Source: Pedobacter jeongneungensis
Lineage (GTDB): Bacteria; Bacteroidota; Bacteroidia; Sphingobacteriales; Sphingobacteriaceae
DNA length: 64,000 bases
Assembly (NCBI RefSeq): GCF_000633455.1
Contig: NZ_AYMG01000016.1
Location: forward strand, 124,001 to 188,000
Direction of reading: 5' to 3'
The notes beneath the pieces are model-generated. The model had not been told where the DNA came from and searched no databases. It saw only the letters and a program-made list of their open reading frames with translations. The stretch's first letter is position 1. Every line of letters starts with the position of its first letter. A program made the position numbers and the translations under genes. Below are positions 46,133 through 56,348 of the stretch, one piece after another.

Positions 46133-46272
46133 CGGATAAAAGCCGTATCAGTCGTGGTCACGGTATTGGTGAGTGAAGTAGTGGGATCAGTATTCATTTT
46201 TAATTTTGAAGTGGAAGATTTGTAAACAAACACCACTTTTTTAACAAGATTAATTTTTTTAACATTTTCCAT
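46129..46272 (-). CDS. 47-residue Thr-rich peptide ORF, antisense between regulator and kinase genes
   Basis: MENVKKINLVKKVVFVYKSS and then a tail rich in Thr (DPTTSLTNTVTTTD) ending AFIR. The layout, a Lys-rich leader followed by a Thr-rich tail after a DP, recalls short uncharacterised Bacteroidota peptides found near LytTR systems. It ends by overlapping the stop codon of the LytTR regulator gene on the other strand, and fits the 200-bp gap between regulator and kinase. It could be an exported or modified peptide sensed by the kinase; unproven. Confidence 0.45.
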   Translation of the reverse strand: MENVKKINLVKKVVFVYKSSTSKLKMNTDPTTSLTNTVTTTDTAFIR

Positions 46273-46338
46273 AGTCGTAAATTTTATGGTCAATGTTAGC
46301 CTCAAGGCGATCGGGAAACACTTTTATTATACAGATCT

Positions 46339-47430
46339 ATGGAAACTAATCATGAACGACATGTCTGGCCAAACAAAAAGCACCTGATACATTTTACCTG
46401 CTGGGCCATTCTGATTTTCCTGGAAGTGATAGTCGCCGGTGCCATCAATAACCGCTACAGCAGCCCCTATTATTACTTTTTCTTCTATGCGCTGAACATT
46501 TCCCTGTTTTATGCCCATGCCAACCTGGTTATGCGCTTTGCAAAGTTTCAGGGTACCGTTACCATACTCCGTTTTTTGGTCGTACTTTCCTGCCAGCTCG
46601 TCATTTATGTTTTCTTATCGGTATGTATCAGCCTATTTTTGGAATACGTGCTCAGAATAAAATCCAGTCGACCGCTGACTTTCGACTTCCGGTATTTCGC
46701 CGTAGTCTTTTATCGTTTAGCATTATTTACCGCTTACGGAACCGGATTTTATTTTCTAAAAGACCATTTAAAAAATGAAAAAGCGCGCATGCAGCAAAAA
46801 CTTGAAAATGAGCAACTCCGGACCAGCCTGGTAACGATAGAAAAAGACTACCTCAGGGCGCAGATTAATCCACACTTACTTTACAATACCTTAAGCTTTA
46901 TAAAAGTAAATGCAATCCGAAGTCCCGAGCAGGCAGATGAGGCCATGGAAAAACTCACGCTCATCATGGATTATGCACTGGAAAGCAATAAGGAGATATT
47001 CGTTCCGCTTATTAAGGAAATTGAACACCTGGAATACCTGATTGCCTTGAACCAATTGCGCTATGCGCAGAATCTCAACCTCAATTTCACAAAAAGCATC
47101 ACAAACCATCACTGTAAAATCCTGCCCATCATACTGCTAACATTGGTGGAAAACCTGTTCAAACACGGAAACCTTTTAGACCCTTCCCGACCGGCACTCA
47201 TTGAACTGGGCGCAAGTGCAGACCGTATTACCTTCCATACCCGTAACTTGATTAAAGACAAATTAAAAAGCAAACGCGAGCAAACGGGACTTCGTAACAT
47301 CGAGCAGCGGCTGGCAAAATCCTACCCCGGTCAGTACGCTTTCAGCTTTGGCAGTGATGACGGATACTTCCATACCCAATTAAGCATTTCCATTTCAAAT
47401 ATCCATCAAATAGAAGATATACGTGAATAG
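46339..47430 (+). CDS. LytS-type sensor histidine kinase
   Basis: 363 residues. Four membrane helices (about 15-140) precede a coiled coil and a His_kinase (PF06580) domain with the phosphorylated His in LRAQINPHLLYNTLSFIKV. A HATPase region includes LTLVENLFKHG. There is no large extracellular domain, so signal sensing is probably within the membrane. It works with the LytTR regulator encoded just upstream. Confidence 0.92.
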   Translation: METNHERHVWPNKKHLIHFTCWAILIFLEVIVAGAINNRYSSPYYYFFFYALNISLFYAHANLVMRFAKFQGTVTILRFLVVLSCQLVIYVFLSVCISLFLEYVLRIKSSRPLTFDFRYFAVVFYRLALFTAYGTGFYFLKDHLKNEKARMQQKLENEQLRTSLVTIEKDYLRAQINPHLLYNTLSFIKVNAIRSPEQADEAMEKLTLIMDYALESNKEIFVPLIKEIEHLEYLIALNQLRYAQNLNLNFTKSITNHHCKILPIILLTLVENLFKHGNLLDPSRPALIELGASADRITFHTRNLIKDKLKSKREQTGLRNIEQRLAKSYPGQYAFSFGSDDGYFHTQLSISISNIHQIEDIRE

Positions 47431-48883
47431 CATCGTTATGAGCATGTATATTGTAAAGCTAATCTTTGTATATTAGTCATCGACCACCCGAGCATACTGT
47501 CCTGAATTTACTTTTCATTCGGAAAATAAATTGGGAGCTAATGGCTCCCAATCTGTAATTCAATGTTTAGAGAAACATAAATTGGTTTTTTTTGGTAATC
47601 CCCTTAACGAGTTTCTTCAAGATCTTTTTGCAATGAAGTCGAACATTGTATTTTTGCTTTCTGCTTCGATTGTGCCTATTCGGAAGGTCGAAGTGCAAAC
47701 ACAGGGCCTTGCGCAGCCTCTTAGTGAAACATCGTTATCCTGCACTGCCACCAACATCCCGCGATCTGCTATCTGAGCTTCATCAGGTTAACTGATATTT
47801 CTCCCCATCCCGAAATAGACCGCCTCTTCACTCATTAGGATGAAATATGATGATATGCTTTATTGCCAATAAGCAAAACGGAAATATTTGTAGAAGTGCT
47901 AGGGGACAATGCCAAAAGCCTTTCCTATAAAATGAACAGCCAGGATAAATGATCTCCGGAAACCAGGGATGTATACTTTCAGCGATAACCACTTAAAATT
48001 ACTGTCGATGAAACTATCTTCGATCATTGAGATGATGGAATTTTTAAAGGACAGGCGACTTCACCAGTTTTCTCTGGACGGCCGTTACCTCGCCTAACTG
48101 ACCGGGCCGATCTACGTCCCGGTGTTACAGAAAAAAAACAAACACAATGTTTTCATCTTTTTTTAATTTAGAGACATTCATGCTAAAGCTTACATTACCT
48201 CGAAGTATTTTTTTGCGTGATTTTCTATCGTTTTAAATTCGTTGTAATCATAATAAGCTCTGATATTACTAAGGCTACATGCAATGGCCGGTTGAGGTAA
48301 GCTGCGAGATCATAAAGTGCTGTTGATAATTTTTTTGGGACTGCTTAACTTTGTTTGTTCTTCAAGCAAATACATTACAGTGATTCTTCTCCTTTCATTG
48401 ACTTTAGTCGCATCGTCACTTAAACTAGGACTTAATTTTGTATTTTCGTCCCACTCGAACTACATAATATATAGTTGTGGTTTCCTTTTTAAACACAGAT
48501 ATTCCGTCTGTGAGGTACGCCGGATTCTTCGGATCTGCCTTATTTTCTCTCACCGCCATCTCTAATAATTTTGCACATTTTTTCGTCAATTCGGGTACTT
48601 CCATACCATGCTGTATAATTAGCTATGGAGCTCTACTGGCTCTTTTACCTGCTTTAACAGTAGCTTGATATCCGGAATTCATCGATGATTTTATTTAGCA
48701 TTTGGGCACTTGAATATGTACAGTGCCTCATTTTTTCATTATATCCTTCGCCTAGTTTTCCACTCTTGATAAGTCTCTTACTTAAATCTAGGTCTGCATT
48801 TTCTTAACTCGATTATTTTTTTAGCAATATTTTACAATCCATTTATTAACCGTTTTATGCTTATAACCATGCTACGCTTATTC
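47431..48883. other. long non-coding or decayed stretch
   Basis: About 1.45 kb without an intact gene. It contains a 9-bp inverted repeat (ATTGGGAGC and GCTCCCAAT, 47529-47551), a short frame starting MYTFSDNHLKLLSMKLSSII near 47970 of unknown origin, and the degenerate lectin-gene fragment at 48263-48345. The rest shows nothing recognisable. Confidence 0.5.
48263..48345 (-). pseudogene. fragment related to the secreted lectin-like gene at 52828
   Basis: The stretch from GATATTACTA to TTTTGGGACT matches 52988-53070 closely, sharing GGTTGAG-TAAGC, AAAGTGCTGTTGATA and TTTTTTGGGAC. In the minus frame it gives text like LAAYLNRPLHVA against LAAYLNRRLHVA in the intact gene. It is a relic of a paralogue or a partial duplication. 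Confidence 0.6.
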
Positions 48884-49906
48884 CTACTTTTTTATCCCTA
48901 GCTTATTTACCATTTCAGAGATGGCTTCTTTAATAACCTTTGGTTGTTCCTGGTTTATGTAATGTCCGCTGTTCGGCACCAATATTTGCTTGCTTTCAGT
49001 TGAAAGCAGTAGAAAATCTTTTTGCATTTTATTCCACGCAATGAGCATTTCATTTTTTAATTTTTTGTCTCTGATGACACTGTTATATCTTTCTTTATCT
49101 GCCGCAGTCAATACCAGAAGCGGAATACTGCCAAAAGATTTTATTTTTGAAGCCTCCTTCTTGATGGAGATCATGTCTTGCTGTTCTTCCAACACTGCAT
49201 CGGTACTTTTGTAAAGCAAAGCGGGCATAATGGAATTTTGATATTCATACTCTTTAGTATCTGGAAACAATCCCTTGAACATTAATCTCGCAAGTCCGAA
49301 AGTGTTAGCAAATTTCAAAAAATCACTCGGGAGCCCCTGATTCACCATGTTATAGAGTTCGGAAGATAAATATCTTTGATCATCCGGGCATTGGCTATCC
49401 ACTAGTATCACGCCGCCAACATCTTTAGAATATTTAGATACGAAAAACCGTACAAGCGTTCCGCCAAACGAATGTCCGACAAGGATATAAGGTTTAGGTA
49501 CCCCTGATTTTTCCAATAAACTATGTAATTCTTCGGCTATTTTTATTCCCGACTTTTCATTTTTCCCTCTTTCACTCCATAAAATCCCTGCCCGGTCATA
49601 AGAAATACTGGTATAAGAGACTGGTAGTTGCTGTTGGATGTGATACCATTGTAAATGGCCCGCCGGGTCAAATGCGGTTTCAAAAACAACGGTCGGTCCG
49701 CCATTTCCTTTCTTGTAATAATGCATCTTATGATTTTCAACCAATGCAAAGTTTCCGTCAGGATTGATTTTTTCGGCATCATGCCGCGATTTCTGTTCGA
49801 AGATTAATCCAGCAAGGAGTAATAATGCCAACAATGCGACTAATGCCAAGGCTGTCCTTTTAGTCCATTTAAGCACTTTTGAGATAAATTTGTTCTGGAA
49901 ATACAT
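48884..49906 (-). CDS. alpha/beta hydrolase, membrane anchored
   Basis: 340 residues. One N-terminal membrane helix (about 18-36) anchors an alpha/beta-hydrolase domain facing the periplasm. The nucleophile elbow is VGHSFGGT (S146), the oxyanion region is VVFETAFDPAG, and the catalytic His lies in PNSGHYINQEQP. An SYDRAG segment is typical of the family. The substrate is unknown. It heads a run of minus-strand secreted proteins. Confidence 0.88.
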   Translation of the reverse strand: MYFQNKFISKVLKWTKRTALALVALLALLLLAGLIFEQKSRHDAEKINPDGNFALVENHKMHYYKKGNGGPTVVFETAFDPAGHLQWYHIQQQLPVSYTSISYDRAGILWSERGKNEKSGIKIAEELHSLLEKSGVPKPYILVGHSFGGTLVRFFVSKYSKDVGGVILVDSQCPDDQRYLSSELYNMVNQGLPSDFLKFANTFGLARLMFKGLFPDTKEYEYQNSIMPALLYKSTDAVLEEQQDMISIKKEASKIKSFGSIPLLVLTAADKERYNSVIRDKKLKNEMLIAWNKMQKDFLLLSTESKQILVPNSGHYINQEQPKVIKEAISEMVNKLGIKK

Positions 49907-49998
49907 TATAGTCAGATTAGGTTTTCTTATTCGGATATCTTGTTTGAATATAGATTTGAGTTTTTATAATACTTATAGACCGATTTCATACTTCGTTC

Positions 49999-51297
49999 TC
50001 ATTGTTTTTTGACAAGGATATGGTTATTGCTATGCACATCTTCTACTATGGTGTAATGCTCTTTCAACTCAAGTACCCATCCATCTCCTTCAATCTTTTG
50101 ACCAATTTCTTTTAAAGGAAGGCTGAGAGATATTTTGTCCCAGTTTGGACTCAAAAGTGATCCATGTTTAACCTCTAAAATCCCCCAGTTGTCCGTCACC
50201 CGGATATTCGGATAAACCGTTCCGCTATCTTCGAGGGGGAATACATTTCTAGGGTCAAAAGAGACATTCATTTTCTCAAATCCAATTTCAAAATGCGGCT
50301 GATCAATGAATTTGATTTTATAATCTGCAATCTGTTTTCTTATCTTTTCTTCCCTTGTTTTTTCTTCAGTAAAAATTGAGTTCGCGTTATAATCATTTAT
50401 TACATTCCCAGCCACTGCTTGCAAATTACCAGGGATTATTATTTGGAAATCGTTTATAAAAAAATCTGTCAAGTCGGTAGCTGAGTTAATTTTTTGATTC
50501 CAATATTTGTCTTTTTTGTGGAGCAGATAACCGTAAATGGGCGTTGTGTAATAAGCAAATGAGCGAACATAGCTCGGATTCAAAACAAATGCATCTATTT
50601 CATGAACAAAGTGTTGTTTAGTCTTTTGTCGGTTTCTTCCACTAATCATCATGCCTGTGTATTCAGCAAGGCCTTCGTTAAGTTCCAGTTGGTTTTCAAT
50701 GGCGGCAGATCCCGGAAAAAGTATGTTCCTATATTTCCTGAAAATAAAGGCATTGCTCAGATGTTTCTTTCGTTCCTTTTTTGAATCAGAAAGAACTGCT
50801 TTTTTCAGCGCTTCCAATTCCAAACGAAGATATATTCTTCCGTCTTTTTGGTTCAGATGATTACTTTGAGTATTCTTCTGAGCAAATCCCAAAGAAGATT
50901 GCGCTTTGTGAAAAAGTTCATGTGCCAGCAGGTTGATTCTGTTGTATTTATTTTCGGATAACGGCAGCATTATCATCGCCCACTGTTTTCCGTTCCAGCG
51001 GACAGATGTATTTGCAATATTGATACTGTCGGGTAATTTCCCAACGTAAATGCCATGCTGTTTTATTAAACTTTTCTGAAGATCTGGTTCATTACCGTAG
51101 ATAACCCGGGACTTGGGATCAACCAGAAGCATGCTGCCATACAAGTCGTGATTCCAGATTTCTATGCTTCTTTTTGTTGCGTTGTTAATTTCCTGAAAAT
51201 ATTTGCCAATACGGTCTGCTTTTTCAAATTCCAAGTTCTGTGAGAAACTTATTTGGATTTCTGAAAAGAATAAGAATATGAAGAATAATTTTTTCAT
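49999..51297 (-). CDS. secreted gluzincin-like metalloprotease
   Basis: 432 residues with signal peptide (FFIFLFFSEIQISFSQ). The zinc site is LLAHELFHKAQ (H126-E127-x-x-H130), with a later NEGLAEYTG segment supplying the probable third ligand, a gluzincin arrangement. Residues 330-430 are beta-rich and end with a short basic tail. No propeptide is obvious. I do not know a named family; an exported peptidase is the safest call. Confidence 0.75.
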   Translation of the reverse strand: MKKLFFIFLFFSEIQISFSQNLEFEKADRIGKYFQEINNATKRSIEIWNHDLYGSMLLVDPKSRVIYGNEPDLQKSLIKQHGIYVGKLPDSINIANTSVRWNGKQWAMIMLPLSENKYNRINLLAHELFHKAQSSLGFAQKNTQSNHLNQKDGRIYLRLELEALKKAVLSDSKKERKKHLSNAFIFRKYRNILFPGSAAIENQLELNEGLAEYTGMMISGRNRQKTKQHFVHEIDAFVLNPSYVRSFAYYTTPIYGYLLHKKDKYWNQKINSATDLTDFFINDFQIIIPGNLQAVAGNVINDYNANSIFTEEKTREEKIRKQIADYKIKFIDQPHFEIGFEKMNVSFDPRNVFPLEDSGTVYPNIRVTDNWGILEVKHGSLLSPNWDKISLSLPLKEIGQKIEGDGWVLELKEHYTIVEDVHSNNHILVKKQ

Positions 51298-51609
51298 TTC
51301 GATAACGTAATATTTCTACAATTGCGAGCAAAATCCCGCTTACTAATTAGCAGGTTAATGACCACGATTTTCCATTTTCATTCAGCTGTGATAGATGTCA
51401 GTATTTATTGCTCCAATTGTTCATTTTGTTGTCTGCTAAGAATAAGTACTCAGAAGTAATATCGATAATAACGTCATCACATAAAATCTCATTAGGTTAA
51501 ATTTTGGACGGTTCTGCTCTTTTGGCTTTCTCATTCTCAAATCGCCATCGCTAATTTGGACAACAGCATAAACATCGGAAAATGGAGTGTTTTCATAGGC
51601 AGATATTTA
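51298..51609. other. non-coding stretch
   Basis: No gene or strong hairpin recognised; probably the promoter region for the metalloprotease gene. Confidence 0.45.
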
Positions 51610-52683
51610 TTATATGTTTTTTTTTAGCGCCAACTTGGCAATGTCCTTTACTAGCTGAGTTGGAGAATTGCAGTCACAATTGCTAAAACCCAAAACATAA
51701 ATTCCCTTACTCGGAATATAAATCCCCATTGATTTAAATCCAAAAATACTTCCCCCATGTTCCCTCGTTGGTATGCCGTTGATGCTTTTCAGGTGCCAGC
51801 CATATCCGTACCCAATTTTGTCACCATTATTGAGCTTGTAATTTGTAAATGCTTTAGCAGACTCCTCCTGATTTAGTAGAATATTTCGATTGAGTGCGAT
51901 TTGCCATTTCAGCATATCCTCCAAAGTGGACATCAGCGAACCGGAAGAAAATGGAACGCTGAAATTGATTGCCGTTCTATTAACATAACCGTACTCTTTT
52001 TTGTGATACCCATAGGCTCTTTGCTTAATTACCTTGCGGTCACTTGCATAGCAGGAAGTTGCCATGCCAGCTTTTTGGAAAATATGTTGCTGGATATATT
52101 CTTCAAATTTTTCCCCTGAGATAATTTCAATGAGATAACCTAATAGCACATATCCGGAATTATTGTAATCAAACTTTTCACCTGGCAAAAAATCGAACGG
52201 CTCATTTTTGAAAAAATCGACCATCATTTTAGGCGACATTTCCTTTTGCGCAATGTCCGGTAAGGATTTCATTTTCGTGAAATCCTTGATTCCGGAGGTG
52301 TGGGGCAATAGTTGATGAATGGTGATTTTGTTTCCGTTTGGATAATCCGGGACATATTTGGAGATGAAATCGCTAACCTTAAGCTTCCCCTCCTGCTCCA
52401 AAATTAATATCGCTGTGGCAGTAAACTGTTTTGTCATTGAGCCGATCTCGAACACATTACCTGTCGACATATTATCTCCAAGTTCCAGGTTTGCTTTTCC
52501 AAAAGCTTTTCTATAAACAGGTTTACCCTCACGCGCGACCATAAACACCCCACCAGGGCCATCATTGTCATTAAATACCCTTAAGATTAAACTATCAATC
52601 GCATTTTCAATATTTTGTGCCTGAATGGTAAATGGGATCAGCGCAAGTATCCAAAAGAAAAATAATACACCAGAGTTCTTCAT
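51610..52683 (-). CDS. secreted beta-lactamase-like serine hydrolase
   Basis: 357 residues with a signal peptide ending IQAQ. The serine motif is GSMTKQF (S82 and K85), the Tyr motif YNNSGYVLLG, and the HGGSIFG segment takes the K-T-G place. It lacks the C-terminal tail of the 21319 relative. It is probably a peptidase or esterase of the periplasm or surface. It lies between the metalloprotease and lectin-like genes on the same strand but with sizable gaps, so it is likely a separate transcript. Confidence 0.88.
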   Translation of the reverse strand: MKNSGVLFFFWILALIPFTIQAQNIENAIDSLILRVFNDNDGPGGVFMVAREGKPVYRKAFGKANLELGDNMSTGNVFEIGSMTKQFTATAILILEQEGKLKVSDFISKYVPDYPNGNKITIHQLLPHTSGIKDFTKMKSLPDIAQKEMSPKMMVDFFKNEPFDFLPGEKFDYNNSGYVLLGYLIEIISGEKFEEYIQQHIFQKAGMATSCYASDRKVIKQRAYGYHKKEYGYVNRTAINFSVPFSSGSLMSTLEDMLKWQIALNRNILLNQEESAKAFTNYKLNNGDKIGYGYGWHLKSINGIPTREHGGSIFGFKSMGIYIPSKGIYVLGFSNCDCNSPTQLVKDIAKLALKKNI

Positions 52684-52827
52684 TTTTTTAAATTTTTAAA
52701 GGATAAGACGTCGTAGGGAAGAGCCAGGTTACAATAGATATCGTTATGTAAGTTATTAACTTCTCCCCAACCGATATCATTTCTCTTGGGTATAAGCTAG
52801 CTAGCAAACGTGGAATATGAACATTGG

Positions 52828-53598
52828 CTACTTGCTGAATCCATAGATTTGGATGTTGCTGACCAACACTTTTGCATCGCGATTATAGCTCCAAGGAGCT
52901 GTAAAGTAAAAGTTCTTGGTTGCAGAAGGATTGAAAAAGATCCCATCCTGTATTTTTCTCCCATCAAGAAATACAGTCATTTGCTGTCCATTTATTACTA
53001 TAGCTACATGCAACCGGCGGTTGAGATAAGCGGCGAGCTCAAAAGTGCTGTTGATATATTTTTTGGGACTACTGTTGCCAAAGTTTACCTGGTCACCGTC
53101 ATAATAATGAAATTCGACATACGCTCCGGCATTGCCCGTATATTCCCCAGAACTGTTATTTGTTGCAAAACCGAATGACATCGGCGAAATATCCTTTATC
53201 TTTTCACCTGTGGCCAATACATCAAATTCTATGCTAAATCGTTTAGGGTATCTAATTGCTTTAGCGAATTTATAAGTTGTTTTTTCCTGCAGGGCCAACC
53301 ATTTCCCACTGTTCGCAGGTACAGACTGTATATGTACAGTACCATTGAATTTGCTTTGTACTCCCTTTTCAGCGCCTGAAAAATTTTCTGCAAAAATCAA
53401 TGAATCGCCTTTTATAAATTTTCCGGCAGTTTTTGAATGATCCCCCGCGTCTGCTTTTGAGCCTGTTTTGTTTTCGATGATTTCCCCAGCTTTATCCTTT
53501 GCTTTTTTAAGCAATCCTCCGAGTTGCGCATGAGCTTCCGTTCCGGAAATCAATAGTATCAATACAATCAGCCGAATGGATGTTCTATGTTTTTTCAT
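52828..53598 (-). CDS. secreted lectin-like (concanavalin-type fold) protein
   Basis: 256 residues with signal peptide (LIVLILLISGTEAHA). After a helical linker rich in Lys, the rest shows the strand pattern of a concanavalin-like beta sandwich: FSIEFDVLATG, AYVEFHYYDG, LHVAIVINGQQMTVFLDGRKI and AKVLVSNIQIYGF. The INGQQMTVFLDGRKI part resembles glycan-binding 3-keto-glycoside-hydrolase or laminin-G-like folds. No catalytic acid is evident. A decayed relative is at 48263. Confidence 0.65.
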   Translation of the reverse strand: MKKHRTSIRLIVLILLISGTEAHAQLGGLLKKAKDKAGEIIENKTGSKADAGDHSKTAGKFIKGDSLIFAENFSGAEKGVQSKFNGTVHIQSVPANSGKWLALQEKTTYKFAKAIRYPKRFSIEFDVLATGEKIKDISPMSFGFATNNSSGEYTGNAGAYVEFHYYDGDQVNFGNSSPKKYINSTFELAAYLNRRLHVAIVINGQQMTVFLDGRKIQDGIFFNPSATKNFYFTAPWSYNRDAKVLVSNIQIYGFSK

Positions 53599-53638
53599 GA
53601 TATTTTTTTGGCAAATGACTTTATTAATAAAATTAGAA

Positions 53639-54262
53639 TCAGTTGAGTTTTAGGTTAACAACTTCCCCGTTCCGGTTAATCTCTACAAATGCCTCAATCC
53701 TGTCTTCATGGTCAACGGAATACCGCTTTTGCTGATAATAGTCCGTCTGACCACCATAATTATTATACCCTGACCCGGTGTATTCGTTATAAGTTCCATT
53801 GTACGTGTAGCCCAGAAAACCTTGGAGGAAATATTTCCCGGGCTTCATATCGGGAAAGGTGAATTCCCCATCACTGTTGGTAATTGCTTCGAGCCTGTAT
53901 CTGTATGCATCCTTTGAAAGATAGACATAACGTCTTTTCCTGGAGTTTTCTTTCTCCCTTCTCAAAGCATACCACGCCTCCAGATAAGCTGTTACCGGGA
54001 ACAGGGTTACCTTGATTTGGTTGGCATAGATACGTTGGCCTACTTTGAGTCCCCATTTACTTTTCGCTTTTGTAAAAGCTACTCCTTTGATCATTGCGGT
54101 ACCTTTGGCAAGTTTCTGTTTGGCCTGTAAAGAATCAAAGGTAACCTGCGGGTAAAGGGCTTCAATTTTGTCCTTTTTTTCCGGTTCCTTATATTGAGCT
54201 GAGACGACAGCTGTTGATGATATCGCATAAAAGATTACAAGAGAAATTTTTGTTAAGTTCAT
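53639..54262 (-). CDS. secreted protein with carboxypeptidase-regulatory-like fold
   Basis: 207 residues with signal peptide ending VVSAQ. The core, YRLEAITNSDGEFTFPDMKPGKYFLQG, is the classic CarboxypepD_reg/TonB-associated beta-sandwich pattern. Its C-terminus is Tyr- and Gly-rich (GTYNEYTGSGYNNYGGQ). It is 40 bp from the lectin-like gene and probably co-transcribed with it. Function unknown. Confidence 0.65.
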   Translation of the reverse strand: MNLTKISLVIFYAISSTAVVSAQYKEPEKKDKIEALYPQVTFDSLQAKQKLAKGTAMIKGVAFTKAKSKWGLKVGQRIYANQIKVTLFPVTAYLEAWYALRREKENSRKRRYVYLSKDAYRYRLEAITNSDGEFTFPDMKPGKYFLQGFLGYTYNGTYNEYTGSGYNNYGGQTDYYQQKRYSVDHEDRIEAFVEINRNGEVVNLKLN

Positions 54263-54479
54263 GATATTTATTTATGTGTTGATGATTATAGGATATGGAA
54301 GATGTATGGTTAACCTGGCTATAATGATTGCCTCTCTAGCGACGATCTTTACTGTTCTTAAGGTGATCTCTCTCGATGCCGGATCTGCTGATCATTTCAA
54401 CTTTCAGTGTAAACACATCATCTTTAATAGCAGTATTGTTCAACAGTGTACCTAAAAGCTTTTGTATTACGTAGCGCTA

Positions 54480-55154
54480 TCATTTTGGATGGGTAATTTT
54501 TAGATTACGGAAATATCCCTCAGTGCCGACATCGACAAATAAACCCACATCACCTGTAGCGTCAGGACCTTGTTTAAGGTCATTTACGATAAGTGAAGGG
54601 TATTTGTTGCTATTTAAAAAAAGTTTTGCCTGGCTACCTATGACTTCAATTTTTAAGCTAGTCCATTCATCCAGACCCATGTCCGCATAAGATTCATATT
54701 TCCCGGGATATTCTTTTCTAAGCCGCTCATACTTAAAATCCGGGTAAGAAAAGTATTGGATGGAGTGATTGCGTCTTACCTGATCTTCAGCCCTGCCATT
54801 GGTTGGGCGTATGTATATGGATTCAAATTTGGATTTCCCATCATTAATTCTGAATGCCAATCCAATAAATCCACGGTCGGTTGGAGATGCCGAAGGAAGG
54901 AGCCGGCTTAGAACTTCAACCTCAATACAACCATTTTTAAAGTTTGAATTCTTTATCTTAACAAATGTAGGCTCGTCGGCTTCCTTCACCGTAGTGTCTT
55001 TTACCACCCTGACAACTTTTTCCCCTTTTAAGTCGATAATTTGTATATAAACTTTATGGGGTACAAGATTGCTCTCGTCCAAAATTATTTTTTGGCAGTA
55101 TACACTTAGTGAGACTACTAGGAAAGGAAATAAGACTATTATTAATTTTTTCAT
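54480..55154 (-). CDS. secreted lectin-like (DUF1080-type) protein
   Basis: 224 residues with signal peptide ending SLSVYC. Strand-rich text such as CIEVEVLSRL, FIGLAFRINDGKSKFESIYIRP, WTSLKIEVIGSQAKLFLN and YFRNLKITHPK fits a concanavalin-type fold as in DUF1080 proteins. No clear catalytic residue. It lies in the run of secreted-protein genes. Confidence 0.65.
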   Translation of the reverse strand: MKKLIIVLFPFLVVSLSVYCQKIILDESNLVPHKVYIQIIDLKGEKVVRVVKDTTVKEADEPTFVKIKNSNFKNGCIEVEVLSRLLPSASPTDRGFIGLAFRINDGKSKFESIYIRPTNGRAEDQVRRNHSIQYFSYPDFKYERLRKEYPGKYESYADMGLDEWTSLKIEVIGSQAKLFLNSNKYPSLIVNDLKQGPDATGDVGLFVDVGTEGYFRNLKITHPK

Positions 55155-55481
55155 ACTTCTTACTATAAAGCGTTCATCGCTGTTATGATAACTGCTTACT
55201 TTCTAAAAAGCCCGGCATTAAGATCCAAACCCAATGAACTTTCCGCCAATTGCAGGTAATTGCGCTTGCTCTGGTCTTTTTCAATGATCACGGTTCCGAT
55301 GGGCAGTAAATTTTATCTGCACAAAATCTGTAGAGGGTAGCAGTACGCTCATTCAAAGGCCCGCTTCCTAAGAAAAAATTGAAGACGAAATGTGACCGAT
55401 TTTATCATTTCCTTTTTTTTTGGTAAAATTAGTAAGATTGACACGCAGCAAAATGGTCATTTTACATTCAGAATTGTCAAT
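55155..55481. other. non-coding stretch
   Basis: No gene or hairpin recognised; it probably holds the promoter of the lectin-like gene at its left end. Confidence 0.45.
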
Positions 55482-56348
55482 TCATATATTCTTTCGGTAT
55501 TGCTGAGGCGTGGTGTGGGTAAATTTTTTAAAGAAACGGTTAAAGTTGGAAGGATCTGAAAATCCAAATTCATAGCAGATCTCTTTTGCAGATTTATTCT
55601 TGTGCAACTCTTTCTTTATTTCTGAAATGAGTTTGTGATGAATCATTTGCTGCGCTGTGAATCCGCTTGATTGCCTGCAGATTTTATTAAGGAACCCAGG
55701 GCTTACATTAAGCATCTTAGTATAGGCTTCAACAGTTTGATCTTCTAAAAACCTCTTCTCCAGCAAAGAGCGGAATCTGTAGAAATCTGCCTGAATGTAA
55801 GTATCCCGCTGGACGTTATAGGCCTTCGCGTAATAGCGGTTGAGAACAATAAGTAACTGATAAAGAACCGACCTGATCAGATGATTGCTGTCATTCTGAA
55901 TCTGTGTGAATTCCTCTTCAATTTCCTGTAAAAGCTCAAGGCATTTTCCGAATGACAACTGATCGATGTTCATTTCAACGGGCTGGGAATATTGATGAAA
56001 GTATTGAAAACGGTACAGAAACAGCTCATCCGAAAAGAAGAGGTGAAGGAAATCTTTTTCAAAGAACAGCGTATAGCCGTTGATGCTATCCTTAACTTCC
56101 CAGCTGCGGATTTGTCCGGGACTGATGAAAATAATAGTTTGGGGGGTGATAGCGACTTCCTTTCCATCCAGTGACAATGTTCCCGATCCTTTTTCAATGA
56201 AAACAATCTCATAAAAACTGACTTGGTGTAATGTACGGTCCCGTACATAATTTTTCAAAGTTTCAATACGTCCAAGATCCAATAATAATTCTGAACCATA
56301 TTTACATGGCAGAAAATGATATGTTTTAATGGGAAAGGCTGTTATCAT
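55482..56348 (-). CDS. AraC-family transcriptional regulator
   Basis: 288 residues. An N-terminal cupin-type sensor region (about 25-120, with YEIVFIEKGSGTLSLDGKEV) is joined to a C-terminal double HTH: LEKRFLEDQTVEAYTKMLNV, then SAKEICYEFGFSDPSNFNRFFKKFTHTTPQQYR. It may control the secreted-protein genes to its left; no binding site was identified. Confidence 0.92.
   Translation of the reverse strand: MITAFPIKTYHFLPCKYGSELLLDLGRIETLKNYVRDRTLHQVSFYEIVFIEKGSGTLSLDGKEVAITPQTIIFISPGQIRSWEVKDSINGYTLFFEKDFLHLFFSDELFLYRFQYFHQYSQPVEMNIDQLSFGKCLELLQEIEEEFTQIQNDSNHLIRSVLYQLLIVLNRYYAKAYNVQRDTYIQADFYRFRSLLEKRFLEDQTVEAYTKMLNVSPGFLNKICRQSSGFTAQQMIHHKLISEIKKELHKNKSAKEICYEFGFSDPSNFNRFFKKFTHTTPQQYRKNI

Noticed and set aside
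48317..48668. Two overlapping plus-strand frames of 82 and 63 codons with hydrophobic stretches
   Set aside because: The first overlaps the antisense lectin-gene relic, the hydrophobic content follows from AT-rich sequence, and there is no start context.
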